Assembly (NCBI GenBank): GCA_900546665.1
Contig: URDY01000049.1
Span: 1-6,685, forward strand
Origin: an uncultured Paraprevotella sp.
Lineage (GTDB): Bacteria; Bacteroidota; Bacteroidia; Bacteroidales; Bacteroidaceae
DNA length: 6,685 bases
Reading direction: 5' to 3'
Positions 1-6,547 of this stretch are shown in pieces. Made by a program: the position numbers and the translations under genes. Position 1 is the first letter of the stretch, and the number at the start of each line of letters is the position of its first letter. The notes under the pieces were generated by a model. It made no database searches. It was not told where the DNA came from and saw only the letters and a list, made by a program, of their open reading frames with translations.

Positions 1-10
1 AAATATATAA

Positions 11-32
11 ATTGTTCCCAAATTGTTCCCAA
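11..32. repeat. 11-bp tandem repeat ATTGTTCCCAA x2
   Basis: Two exact, abutting copies of ATTGTTCCCAA lie at 11-21 and 22-32. A degraded third copy (ATCATCCCGAA) follows at 32-42, and a further exact copy lies at 146-156. Short directly repeated sites of this size next to the end of an integrated element are typical of arm-type binding sites for tyrosine recombinases. No integrase gene is visible in the window, so this role is an inference. Confidence 0.6.
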
Positions 33-145
33 TCATCCCGAATTTATTTCAATCCGATTAAATAGAATTAACTAAGTGTGTGTTTGTAATGCATTGGATA
101 TTAGTGTATAATGCTTTATTTTTCTTTGATTTTCTATTTAATAGG

Positions 146-156
146 ATTGTTCCCAA
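146..156. repeat. Third exact copy of ATTGTTCCCAA
   Basis: This is the same 11-mer as at 11-21 and 22-32, in the same orientation, 114 bp further on. Its right end runs into the right arm of the 13-bp inverted repeat at 155-167. The dispersed copy makes chance tandem slippage a poor explanation for the family and favours a protein-binding site. Confidence 0.5.
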
Positions 157-192
157 TTTATATATTTCAAATGCGGGTCTGGGTACTGAATG

Positions 193-231
193 AAAGGCTA
201 AGTGATTAATTGTCAATCGCTTAGCCTTTTT
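193..231 (+). terminator. Rho-independent terminator hairpin
   Basis: Arms 193-207 (AAAGGCTAAGTGATT) and 215-229 (AATCGCTTAGCCTTT) pair over 15 bp with a single U-G wobble around a 7-nt loop, and the right arm runs into five Ts at 227-231. The T tract lies on the + strand side. The hairpin therefore most likely ends a + strand transcript coming from a gene left of the window, and insulates the fic promoter from it. Confidence 0.75.
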
Positions 232-242
232 GTTTGCCTGAT

Positions 243-264
243 TTTTCCCCACATTTTCCCCACA
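243..264. repeat. 11-bp tandem repeat TTTTCCCCACA x2
   Basis: Two exact abutting copies lie at 243-253 and 254-264. The unit length and the pyrimidine-then-CCCA core are similar to the ATTGTTCCCAA repeats at 11-32, but the sequence is distinct. The repeat sits just downstream of the terminator and about 34 bp upstream of the fic -33 box. It could be a second class of recombinase arm site or an operator for the fic promoter; the sequence alone does not decide. Confidence 0.5.
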
Positions 265-297
265 GGCGCAAAAATATAGTAGTAAGTCATTATTTTC

Positions 298-329
298 TTT
301 GGCTACGCAATACAAATACACTACCTTTG
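298..329 (+). promoter_or_regulatory. Bacteroidota-type promoter of the fic gene
   Basis: TTTG at 298-301 and TACCTTTG at 322-329 match both boxes of the Bacteroidota housekeeping promoter (-33 TTTG, -7 TAnnTTTG), separated by 20 bp. Transcription would begin near 335, giving a leader of about 25 nt before the ATG at 361. The leader has no clear Shine-Dalgarno sequence and is A-rich, as is common in this phylum. Confidence 0.75.
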
Positions 330-360
330 AAAAGAGATAAATCCAATTAAATAAAAGTCA

Positions 361-1170
361 ATGGAACAAGGTGTTTGGCAAGAGATTGAACGGTTATACC
401 AAAAGTTTCAGCAACTTGGTATTAGTGAAGCGGTGGACTATGAAAAGTACTACCTCTATTCTCTTATTACCCATTCTACAGCAATTGAGGGTTCTACACT
501 CACCGAAGCGGAGGCACAAATGCTTTTCGATGAGGGATTGACAGCTAAAGGGAAACCTTTGGTGTATCATTTGATGAATGAGGACTTAAAGAAGGCATAT
601 GAGCTTGCCAAAGAGGAAGCCAAAAGTAAGAAACCAATTAATTCAGCATTCTTGCAAAAGTTGAATTCGACATTGATGCGTACGACAGGCAGTATTTATA
701 ACGTTATGGGTGGCTCTTTTGATTCTTCCAAAGGTGAATTTCGCTTGTGTGGCGTGACGGCTGGTATTGATGGACGTTCTTATATGAGTTATCAGAAAGT
801 CCCTGCCAAAGTAGAGGAACTTTGCGCTTTATTACAGGAAAAACAGAAGGCAGTGGGAACATTTCGGGAACAATACGAACTAAGTTTCAATGCCCATCTT
901 AACTTAGTGACCATTCATCCGTGGGTCGATGGCAACGGAAGAACCGCCCGCCTACTGATGAATTATATTCAGTTCTGCTACAACCTTTTTCCGACTAAGA
1001 TATTTAAGGAAGATAGGGAAGAGTATATTTCTGCCTTACGTCAATCACAGGAAGAAGAAACAAATCTGCCTTTTCTGGGCTTTATGGCTGTTCAATTAAA
1101 GAAATCGCTCTCTTTGGAAATTGAACGATTTAAGACTTCTCAAAAGAAAATTTTTAGTTTTATGTTTTAG
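361..1170 (+). CDS. Fic-domain protein (predicted AMP-transferase, self-inhibited type)
   Basis: This 269-residue protein carries the complete Fic active-site loop, HPWVDGNGRTAR, at residues 186-197. The catalytic His186, the acidic Asp190, and Asn192, Arg194 and Arg197 are all present; Trp replaces the usual Phe after His-Pro. Most Fic enzymes move AMP from ATP to a Ser, Thr or Tyr hydroxyl of a target protein. Near the N terminus, S39-T-A-I-E43-G44 fits the inhibitory (S/T)xxxE(G/N) motif, whose Glu blocks productive ATP binding. The motif lies in the same chain before the Fic domain, making this a class II Fic needing no separate antitoxin. The region around residues 108-150 matches the beta-hairpin flap that docks the target. 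There is no signal peptide or membrane segment, so it is cytosolic. It is transcribed alone from its own promoter and converges on the efflux operon. The target is unknown; the family call is firm, the AMP-transfer activity inferred. Confidence 0.93.
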   Translation: MEQGVWQEIERLYQKFQQLGISEAVDYEKYYLYSLITHSTAIEGSTLTEAEAQMLFDEGLTAKGKPLVYHLMNEDLKKAYELAKEEAKSKKPINSAFLQKLNSTLMRTTGSIYNVMGGSFDSSKGEFRLCGVTAGIDGRSYMSYQKVPAKVEELCALLQEKQKAVGTFREQYELSFNAHLNLVTIHPWVDGNGRTARLLMNYIQFCYNLFPTKIFKEDREEYISALRQSQEEETNLPFLGFMAVQLKKSLSLEIERFKTSQKKIFSFMF

Positions 1171-1200
1171 TTGTGATCGTGTTGTTAGTTAATATAGAAA

Positions 1201-1254
1201 GAGGCTGTCTCATATAACTTGCGGTGAAGTCGTACGAAATCATCCATTTCGCAC
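1201..1254. other. Gap between convergent genes with possible insertion-sequence scar and small hairpin
   Basis: The 130 bp between fic and the araC-type gene hold no convincing gene. GAGGCTGTCTCA at 1201-1212 resembles a sequence I associate with ends of Bacteroidota insertion sequences, but no transposase is present, so at most it is a scar. A 6-bp stem (1235-1240 with 1246-1251, 5-nt loop) extends past one mismatch. Six Ts follow at 1266-1271 on the + strand, too far away for a textbook terminator. Neither convergent transcript has a clear terminator here. Confidence 0.2.
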
Positions 1255-1300
1255 TTAGTAGTTGCTTTTTTATACAGATCTTAGCCATAATGAAGGCGAA

Positions 1301-2173
1301 TTAAAAAGCGATGTTCTTGCGATATTGTCCAGGAGACATGCCCATTTGCTTTTTGAAGAAAGTTCCAAAAAAAGAGGCATTAGGAAAATTGAACATATCT
1401 GCAATTTCTTGTATGTTTTTCTGTGTATTTTTTAAAAGAGAAATACTCTTCCGTATAATGGACTTAGACACCAAATCCTTTACTGTATATCCGCATATTG
1501 ATTTGCATATGACAGAAAGGTATTTAGGTGAGAGACATAATTTATCGGCATAAAACTCCACTCCACGTTCCTGCATATAATACTGTTCAATCAGCGAAAT
1601 AAGCTTTAAGAACACCTCATTACGATGTCCCATCGCATTCTGATTGTTCATCAACTTACGATTATAGAGCGAACAGAGCCGATGGGTCAGTGCCAGCAGC
1701 AACAGTTTCTGCTCATACTGACGGAAAGTATCATTTTGAAGAAGGGTAGCATCAAGCTGCATCATATAACGGAGTAACTCATCCTCTTCGCCAGTCTGCC
1801 AAACATAACAAGGTTTGGGCACTAACTGAGAATAAAGGTACATAGATACGACCTGATTCCCTAAAATATCACGGATAGGTTCAACCTGATACAGCAGGAA
1901 ATGCACATCCAAATCAGAAGACTCTTCCATAACCCGAAACTCCGCTCCATCAGGAATAAACAAGGTTTCTCCGGCAGATGCTCGCATCACACAACGATTC
2001 AGGGCAAAAGTAAAAAAACCTTGCATACAAATCACTATTCCCACCCCACTGACCAAAAATGGGGTGTGAAAGAGAATTGGGAAGGAGGAAATACTTCCTT
2101 CCGAACTGCATATGTCATCTCGCCTAAACAAAGCCTTTCCTAATAATGTAATACGTTCTTGAACTGTCTTCAT
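1301..2173 (-). CDS. AraC-family transcriptional regulator, last gene of the efflux operon
   Basis: The protein has 290 residues from the ATG at 2173. Its C-terminal 100 residues have the two helix-turn-helix units of AraC/XylS regulators: the first around residues 205-228 (FYADKLCLSPKYLSVICK), the second around 253-285 (IQEIADMFNFPNASFFGTFFKK followed by MGMSPGQYRK, a typical family ending). The N-terminal part has the beta-strand pattern of an AraC-type cupin sensor domain (for example GETLFIPDGAEFRV), so it probably binds a small molecule. An in-frame TTG at 2206 would add 11 residues and leave only 4 nt to the preceding gene. I prefer the ATG because TTG starts are uncommon in this group and the extension looks unstructured. 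The regulator probably controls its own operon through the direct repeats at 6379-6412; the effector is unknown. Confidence 0.9.
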   Translation of the reverse strand: MKTVQERITLLGKALFRRDDICSSEGSISSFPILFHTPFLVSGVGIVICMQGFFTFALNRCVMRASAGETLFIPDGAEFRVMEESSDLDVHFLLYQVEPIRDILGNQVVSMYLYSQLVPKPCYVWQTGEEDELLRYMMQLDATLLQNDTFRQYEQKLLLLALTHRLCSLYNRKLMNNQNAMGHRNEVFLKLISLIEQYYMQERGVEFYADKLCLSPKYLSVICKSICGYTVKDLVSKSIIRKSISLLKNTQKNIQEIADMFNFPNASFFGTFFKKQMGMSPGQYRKNIAF

Positions 2174-2210
2174 ACATGCTTGTCCGTGTGCATTAGGCAC
2201 TTTCAAGCGA

Positions 2211-3851
2211 CTAAGATACTAATTTTCTCTTAGAATAAGGCACAACCAGCACAAATATTGCACATGCCAGACAGGCATAGAGTGTCCAGCCTGCCATTTC
2301 CTTGACTGCAACCAAAGTGGCCTGTATCTGAACACGTCCCTTGACGGACATGGCTGCCATGTTCACTGCTTCAGCCTTACTTTTTCCCTGATAACTCATG
2401 CCACGTACGGTACTCATAAAAGAAGCGGAAGCGTCAGGATGTAGCAAATCAATATCTTGTGCATAACGGGTAACATAGTTCTGCTGACGCTCCTGCAGGG
2501 CATTGGTATATACTGCCGCGCCCAAACTGGGAGCAATGACCATACGGATGGTAATCATGGTACAAATCCATGATGACAGAAATTTATAAGGCATCCGCTG
2601 AGTGGCATAAGTGGGAATGAGCGAATAGAGCATCATCATGCCTGTGGAACGGATAATAACCGGATATTTCATCCGTTCATACAGACCATCCGTCTGCACC
2701 TCAAAATACATAAAAAGAGCAGCCAAGCCCAACATGACAAATCCGCCTGCAAAGATATATTTGAAATGCACCTTCTTCATGCTGAGAAAGATGGTAATCA
2801 TCCCCCCGATGAAATAGCCCAACATGGTCCAGTTGCCCAGCGAAGCATTCTGCCAGTTATCCAGTTTCATGCCAATGCCGGCAAACACATTGACAAACAT
2901 GGCGCTGGAATTGAGAAACATTAGCAAAAAATAGAACAATACTCCCATACGAATGGTGCGCAACTTCAGCACGCCCACCTGATAATACGGACTGCGGTGT
3001 GTGGATTCCATATAAAAGAATAAAGCACCCGTAAGAACTGCAGTAATCGCAGCCATGCGGATAGTAGGATCATCCCACCAGTCCAGCACCTTTCCATACA
3101 CCATGACATATGTAAAACACACCAGCGGAATGCAGAACAAGGTAGCATTGCCAAACTGACGGAAATTAATGGGGAAACGCTTGTTTTGGAAGCGATGGTA
3201 TGGCATGGTTACGAAAATAACCAGGATACATACCAACAGCATCCCCATCATATAGTAATACACATACTGCCATTCATATTCATAAGCCAGCCAGGCAGTC
3301 AGCGATGTTCCCAGCTGTCCTAATATCATAAAGAACAGATAAATGCCAGGCTGCGCTATGCTTCGTTCAATATCAAGCTTATCCCAGCCCTCACCGTCTG
3401 CCGGCTCCAGCCCCGGCTTAATTTTCAAATAGGCCTCAATGCGCCCTGCATAAAGGATTAAGGTGAACAGGTTGACCATCATCAGTACCATGCGAAGGAA
3501 ACCCATCAACACACTACAGAGAGCCAACAAAAAGATACTGTCGGTTTCGGCACAAATATAGCTGAGCACATACATCATGGAAAAACCGGCCAGACACATC
3601 ATTTTTTCTCTTCGAATCACCACCAGCCGGTATAAAAACGGACAAAAAGCAGCCATCCCGATGGAGGTGGCAAAATTGGTAAAAGTGATATGTTCTGAGA
3701 TGATACCCAGCCCGCTCATCATCTCAGTACTGTTCACAGAATACACACCACCCACAGTAAGAATGGGGATGAACATCAACACCAATATCAGAATGCCCAA
3801 CCACTTGGGCACCCAATTGTAGAACGGATAATTTCTTGGATAAGAGGACAT
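2211..3851 (-). CDS. MFS multidrug-type transporter, 14 predicted membrane helices (EmrB-like)
   Basis: The protein is 546 residues with about 14 hydrophobic segments, near residues 15-37, 55-78, 84-102, 105-133, 168-190, 195-215, 235-253, 264-281, 303-325, 339-356, 364-382, 397-415, 425-448 and 523-541. This is the layout of DHA2 (EmrB/QacA) proton-coupled exporters, and it agrees in length with EmrB. A roughly 35-residue hydrophilic loop follows helix 4, and a roughly 70-residue loop precedes the last helix. The usual MFS signatures are degenerate: the helix 2-3 loop (YRLVVIRREK) lacks a normal motif A, and the helix-5 region (GQLGTSLTAWLAYEYEWQYVYY) keeps only part of motif C. The gene starts 4 nt after the adaptor stop codon, consistent with translational coupling. 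It is the inner-membrane pump of a tripartite system; the substrate cannot be read from sequence. Confidence 0.87.
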   Translation of the reverse strand: MSSYPRNYPFYNWVPKWLGILILVLMFIPILTVGGVYSVNSTEMMSGLGIISEHITFTNFATSIGMAAFCPFLYRLVVIRREKMMCLAGFSMMYVLSYICAETDSIFLLALCSVLMGFLRMVLMMVNLFTLILYAGRIEAYLKIKPGLEPADGEGWDKLDIERSIAQPGIYLFFMILGQLGTSLTAWLAYEYEWQYVYYYMMGMLLVCILVIFVTMPYHRFQNKRFPINFRQFGNATLFCIPLVCFTYVMVYGKVLDWWDDPTIRMAAITAVLTGALFFYMESTHRSPYYQVGVLKLRTIRMGVLFYFLLMFLNSSAMFVNVFAGIGMKLDNWQNASLGNWTMLGYFIGGMITIFLSMKKVHFKYIFAGGFVMLGLAALFMYFEVQTDGLYERMKYPVIIRSTGMMMLYSLIPTYATQRMPYKFLSSWICTMITIRMVIAPSLGAAVYTNALQERQQNYVTRYAQDIDLLHPDASASFMSTVRGMSYQGKSKAEAVNMAAMSVKGRVQIQATLVAVKEMAGWTLYACLACAIFVLVVPYSKRKLVS

Positions 3852-3855
3852 AACA

Positions 3856-4950
3856 TCAGAGTTTAGCTTTCACAACCACCATCATACCTGCAGCCAGGCG
3901 ATCATTGTCTTCTTCAGAAAGATTGATAAAATCAATGCGAACCGGAATACGCTGTTGAATTTTTACAAAATTACCGGCAGAATTATCAGTAGGAACTAAA
4001 GAATACTTGGCTCCAGTTGCACCGGAAATAGCAGTAATCTTACCCGTAAACTCTTTATTACTTACTGCATCCACCTTTATCCTTACTTCCTGACCGATAG
4101 CCAGATTTTCCACTTGAGTCTCTTTGTAATTGGCAATCACCCACTTCTGAGTATCCGGCAAGATATATGTAATGGTCTGCCCGGCAGTAATGTATTGACC
4201 TTCCTCTAAAGCCCGACGTCCCAGCTTACCGTCACACGGAGCCACGACTACAGTATAAGACAGATTCAATTTGGCCATCTCCAACGCCGCTGTGGCACGC
4301 TGAATACCGGCTTCCACATTTTCACGACGATGCGAAACTTCATTCACACCGGACAAGGCTGCACTGCGCTGACGTTTCGTAGCTTCCAGTTTGCGTTGTA
4401 GAGCAGAATATTCAGTTTCAATCTGCTCCAGCTGTATGGGCGTAGCAGCATTACGTTTCACCAGATTTTCATAACGCTGACGGTCTTTTTCCAATTTTGC
4501 CAGACGAATTTCAATTTCAGAAATAGAAGCATCATACACCGAAGCTGTGGTTTGTGTCGTCTGAAGTGTGGCACCAATTACAGTAGCTCCGGCCAATGCA
4601 TCCTTCAAGGCAGCCTCAGTTTCCATCACACGGATCTTGTATTCACGGTCATCCAGCACCAACAGCGTATCACCTTTGTGCACTTCCTGATGTTCGGTGA
4701 AATAGATTTTCTTGATATAACCTGAAGCACGCAGATTAACCGGCGAGATATATTGCTCTATTTGAGCATCATTACTGGATTCTGTATTTTTATAATCCAG
4801 AAACAAGAAAGTAACCTGAATAATCCCCCAAACTAAAATAGCTATACCAATCAGGCTTACCACACGCTGACGGGTGCGCAATTTTCTCAATTTCTTAGCC
4901 TGTTCGTGATGTGTGCTCATTGCAGCACTGTTTTTATCTGTTGTTTCCAT
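3856..4950 (-). CDS. HlyD/EmrA-family periplasmic adaptor (membrane fusion protein)
   Basis: The 364-residue protein has a basic cytosolic N terminus (KKLRKLRTRQR, 19-29) and a single membrane anchor at about 30-50. The first half of a lipoyl-like domain is at about 62-102 (SGYIKKIYF...GDTLLVLDDREY). A long coiled-coil hairpin spans about 103-228, rich in Glu, Gln, Lys and Ala. The second lipoyl half is at about 230-264 (VVAPCDGKLGR...GQYITAG), and a beta-barrel region ends with GNFVKIQQRIPVRIDF (326-341), a hallmark close to the corresponding EmrA segment. Adaptors of this kind bridge an MFS pump to a TolC-type channel across the periplasm. The gene lies 51 nt after the channel gene and 4 nt before the MFS gene, which fits this partnership. 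The ATG at 4950 is followed directly by the expected short cytosolic tail, with no competing start. Confidence 0.92.
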   Translation of the reverse strand: METTDKNSAAMSTHHEQAKKLRKLRTRQRVVSLIGIAILVWGIIQVTFLFLDYKNTESSNDAQIEQYISPVNLRASGYIKKIYFTEHQEVHKGDTLLVLDDREYKIRVMETEAALKDALAGATVIGATLQTTQTTASVYDASISEIEIRLAKLEKDRQRYENLVKRNAATPIQLEQIETEYSALQRKLEATKRQRSAALSGVNEVSHRRENVEAGIQRATAALEMAKLNLSYTVVVAPCDGKLGRRALEEGQYITAGQTITYILPDTQKWVIANYKETQVENLAIGQEVRIKVDAVSNKEFTGKITAISGATGAKYSLVPTDNSAGNFVKIQQRIPVRIDFINLSEEDNDRLAAGMMVVVKAKL

Positions 4951-5001
4951 ATGTTTAAAATTGATAGCTGATCATTGACTATGAATAAAATAATTGAGAA
5001 C

Positions 5002-6327
5002 TTACTTCAGCAGACTTTCTACACGTCCAGTCAACTTCAGCAAAGAAAGGTGAGTTACACGATAGTTATAATGCGCACTGATATAGTTGTTCTGCGCTTC
5101 ACTCATACGCATTTCATCCTGTAAAACCTCTGTCATGGAGGCAATACCCTCCCGATAGCGGTCAGATGTTACCTCATAGACATCCTCCGCCAAAAGATAA
5201 TTATCCTTTTGTTTCTTGAAATTGCGTTGGTTATTCATCAAATCGTTCGTAGCGTTGACATATTGTGTCTCCAGATTCTTCCGCGTATTCTCTTGCGCCA
5301 AACGAATATTCTCCAGATCAATTTTCGCCTTGCGAATTTTATACCTCTTATCCAATCCATCAAAAATAGGGACACGCAGTGCCAAGCCTAAACCATAAGA
5401 ACGATACCAATGATTGGAGGGTCCGGAATGAAACCAATGATGAAGCTTATCCGTATAAGCCGTATACATCCAGTTGCCCGTCAATGTAAGTGAAGGAATG
5501 TATCCATGGGAAATCATCTTTTTCTGCCGTTCTGCCAAGTCGCTCTTCGACTGAAGCAACTGAAGCTCATACAGATTTTCTGACAAGCCGGTCAATTCAA
5601 TCGGAGCAATAGTTTCAGCATTCACCGGTTCCAGCGTTATATCTTTCTCTGCCGGATAATCCATCACATATTTCAGCATATTCAGCTGTTGAGCCAGCAT
5701 GGCCTGTGCATTGTCATACTGTACCTGCAAGTTTTCCAGGTTTATATTGACACGCTTCACATCCACCTCCATAGCCATGCCATTGTCATAGAAAGCCACC
5801 GTAATGTCACGCAATTCCTCCAGACGCGCAATATTGGCTTTAACCAGCGTTATCTGCTCGGCCGTGGCCTGTCCCAGATAGTACATCTTAGCAATCTGCA
5901 TCATCAAGTCCTCGCGCGCTTTTTCATAAGACAGACGGCTGATTTCATCCAATACCTTCGAAATGGAAAGAGCGGTATAAACCGTCTGATTATAGAGTGG
6001 CATTTGAAGCTGCAATCCGGCTGCGGCATTATACTGCAGCGTCTGGGTTACATTATAAGGTTTGTCATAAGCAGAACCATCTGTTACGGACACTGGAGGA
6101 TCGAAGTTGTCGTTAAAATTAGCCACTCCATTAATTTGCGGTAATAACTTGGCACGGTTTTCAGAAATAGCATATTTGCTTTTTTGAATCTCATTGCGCT
6201 GTCCCCGGAGAGAAAGGTTATTTTCAATACCCCAACGAAGACAATCATCCAAAGTAAGCACCTCTTGCGCACGGCTGCCTACTACAGCACCCCATGCAAC
6301 GGTAAAAATGAATATTAGTTGTTTCAT
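5002..6327 (-). CDS. TolC-family outer-membrane efflux channel, first gene of the operon
   Basis: From the ATG at 6327 the protein has 441 residues. It begins with a signal peptide (MKQLIFIFTVAWGAVVGSRA) with likely cleavage after Ala20, followed by EVLTLDDCLRWGIENN, a typical start of mature TolC-like channels. Two repeats follow, about 22-215 and 245-438, each with long amphipathic helices and the recurrent F/RY-x-x-G-x-x-x-x-x-(D/E)V pattern (180-190 and 391-401). They form a trimeric beta-barrel plus periplasmic tunnel. An open frame continues upstream to 6474, but those 49 residues have no signal-sequence character and would run across the operon promoter and repeats of the neighbouring insertion element. 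The shorter start, about 18 nt after the predicted transcription start, is therefore preferred. The channel is the exit duct for the adaptor and MFS pump encoded next. Confidence 0.93.
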   Translation of the reverse strand: MKQLIFIFTVAWGAVVGSRAQEVLTLDDCLRWGIENNLSLRGQRNEIQKSKYAISENRAKLLPQINGVANFNDNFDPPVSVTDGSAYDKPYNVTQTLQYNAAAGLQLQMPLYNQTVYTALSISKVLDEISRLSYEKAREDLMMQIAKMYYLGQATAEQITLVKANIARLEELRDITVAFYDNGMAMEVDVKRVNINLENLQVQYDNAQAMLAQQLNMLKYVMDYPAEKDITLEPVNAETIAPIELTGLSENLYELQLLQSKSDLAERQKKMISHGYIPSLTLTGNWMYTAYTDKLHHWFHSGPSNHWYRSYGLGLALRVPIFDGLDKRYKIRKAKIDLENIRLAQENTRKNLETQYVNATNDLMNNQRNFKKQKDNYLLAEDVYEVTSDRYREGIASMTEVLQDEMRMSEAQNNYISAHYNYRVTHLSLLKLTGRVESLLK

Positions 6328-6350
6328 ATCAATACTTTCATAATCAACTG

Positions 6351-6381
6351 CAAAGATAGAGGGATATCCAAATAGGGCAAT
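6351..6381 (-). promoter_or_regulatory. Promoter of the efflux operon
   Basis: Read on the - strand, TATCTTTG (6358 down to 6351) fits the -7 consensus TAnnTTTG, and ATTG (6381 down to 6378) matches three of four bases of the -33 box, with a 19-bp spacer. Transcription should start near 6345, leaving a leader of about 18 nt before the ATG at 6327. The imperfect -33 box, overlapped by a direct repeat, is the arrangement expected of an activator-dependent promoter. No other clear promoter was seen between the four genes. Confidence 0.65.
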
Positions 6382-6412
6382 ATTCACTTTTAAGAAGATA
6401 ATATTCATTTTT
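6379..6412 (-). promoter_or_regulatory. Candidate AraC-type operator: 13-bp direct repeats 21 bp apart
   Basis: On the - strand AAAAATGAATATT (6412-6400) and AAAAGTGAATATT (6391-6379) match at 12 of 13 positions and are offset by exactly 21 bp, two turns of the helix. AraC-family activators classically bind two direct half-sites at this spacing with the proximal one touching the -35/-33 box. Here the proximal copy covers three bases of the -33 element. The operon-encoded AraC-family protein is the natural candidate to bind here. The repeats are seen directly; the binding partner is an inference. Confidence 0.55.
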
Positions 6413-6457
6413 GCCTTTTTTCTAGAGATGAGTCTTAGGTGGAAAAGCCACGCGACT

Positions 6458-6545
6458 TTGACCCTTTTGGTCAAGCAGGATTGTCCCCTTTGGCTACAAT
6501 ATGATTGACCCTTCTGGCCAAAATAGTATTGACCACTTAGCTCAC
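6458..6545. repeat. Four imperfect dyad repeats, 23-24 bp period (IS21 end repeats)
   Basis: Copies start at 6458, 6481, 6505 and 6529. The first, TTGACC-CTTTT-GGTCAA (6458-6474), is a perfect 6-bp dyad. The third (TTGACC-CTTCT-GGCCAA, 6505-6521) is nearly perfect. The second (6481-6499) and fourth (6529-6545) are decayed. Period and position match the multiple terminal repeats of IS21-family elements, where the transposase binds. The dyad symmetry within each unit is stronger than such sites need and also resembles a dimeric repressor site. Confidence 0.7.
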
Positions 6546-6547
6546 CT

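Larger units (their letters stand above)
1..167. repeat. 13-bp inverted repeat, arms at 1-13 and 155-167
   Basis: AAATATATAAATT (1-13) and AATTTATATATTT (155-167) are perfect reverse complements separated by 141 bp. Each arm directly borders a copy of the ATTGTTCCCAA motif. The arms are pure A+T, so chance is a real alternative. The association with the repeats is what makes the pair notable. The left arm starts at the window edge and may extend beyond it. Confidence 0.35.

Noticed and set aside
58..321. 87-codon open frame on the - strand
   Set aside because: It runs straight through the terminator hairpin, the tandem repeats and part of the fic promoter, and its translation looks like no protein family.
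1232..1271. Terminator for the fic transcript
   Set aside because: The stem is only 6 bp (9 with a mismatch), and the T tract begins about 12-15 nt after it, so it does not meet the normal form of an intrinsic terminator.
2174..2206. TTG start giving the AraC-family protein 11 more residues
   Set aside because: TTG starts are uncommon in this group, the added residues show no structure, and the ATG at 2173 gives a normal family length. The tight 4-nt spacing to the MFS gene is the only point in its favour, so it remains possible.
4951..5001. Internal promoter or regulatory hairpin between channel and adaptor genes
   Set aside because: The 51-nt spacer has a TGATCA palindrome and a 4-bp flanking match only; no -33/-7 pair or stable stem is visible, so it is treated as an ordinary intergenic spacer within the operon.
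5689..6144. 151-codon open frame on the + strand inside the TolC-family gene
   Set aside because: It is fully antisense to a well-supported gene and the translation is His/Ile/Leu-rich with no recognisable domain; it is a shadow of the real frame.
6328..6474. Upstream extension of the TolC-family gene by 49 residues
   Set aside because: The extension has no signal-peptide character, overlaps the predicted promoter, the operator-like repeats and the first IS21 end repeat, and places a good signal peptide in the middle of the protein. The ATG at 6327 is better.
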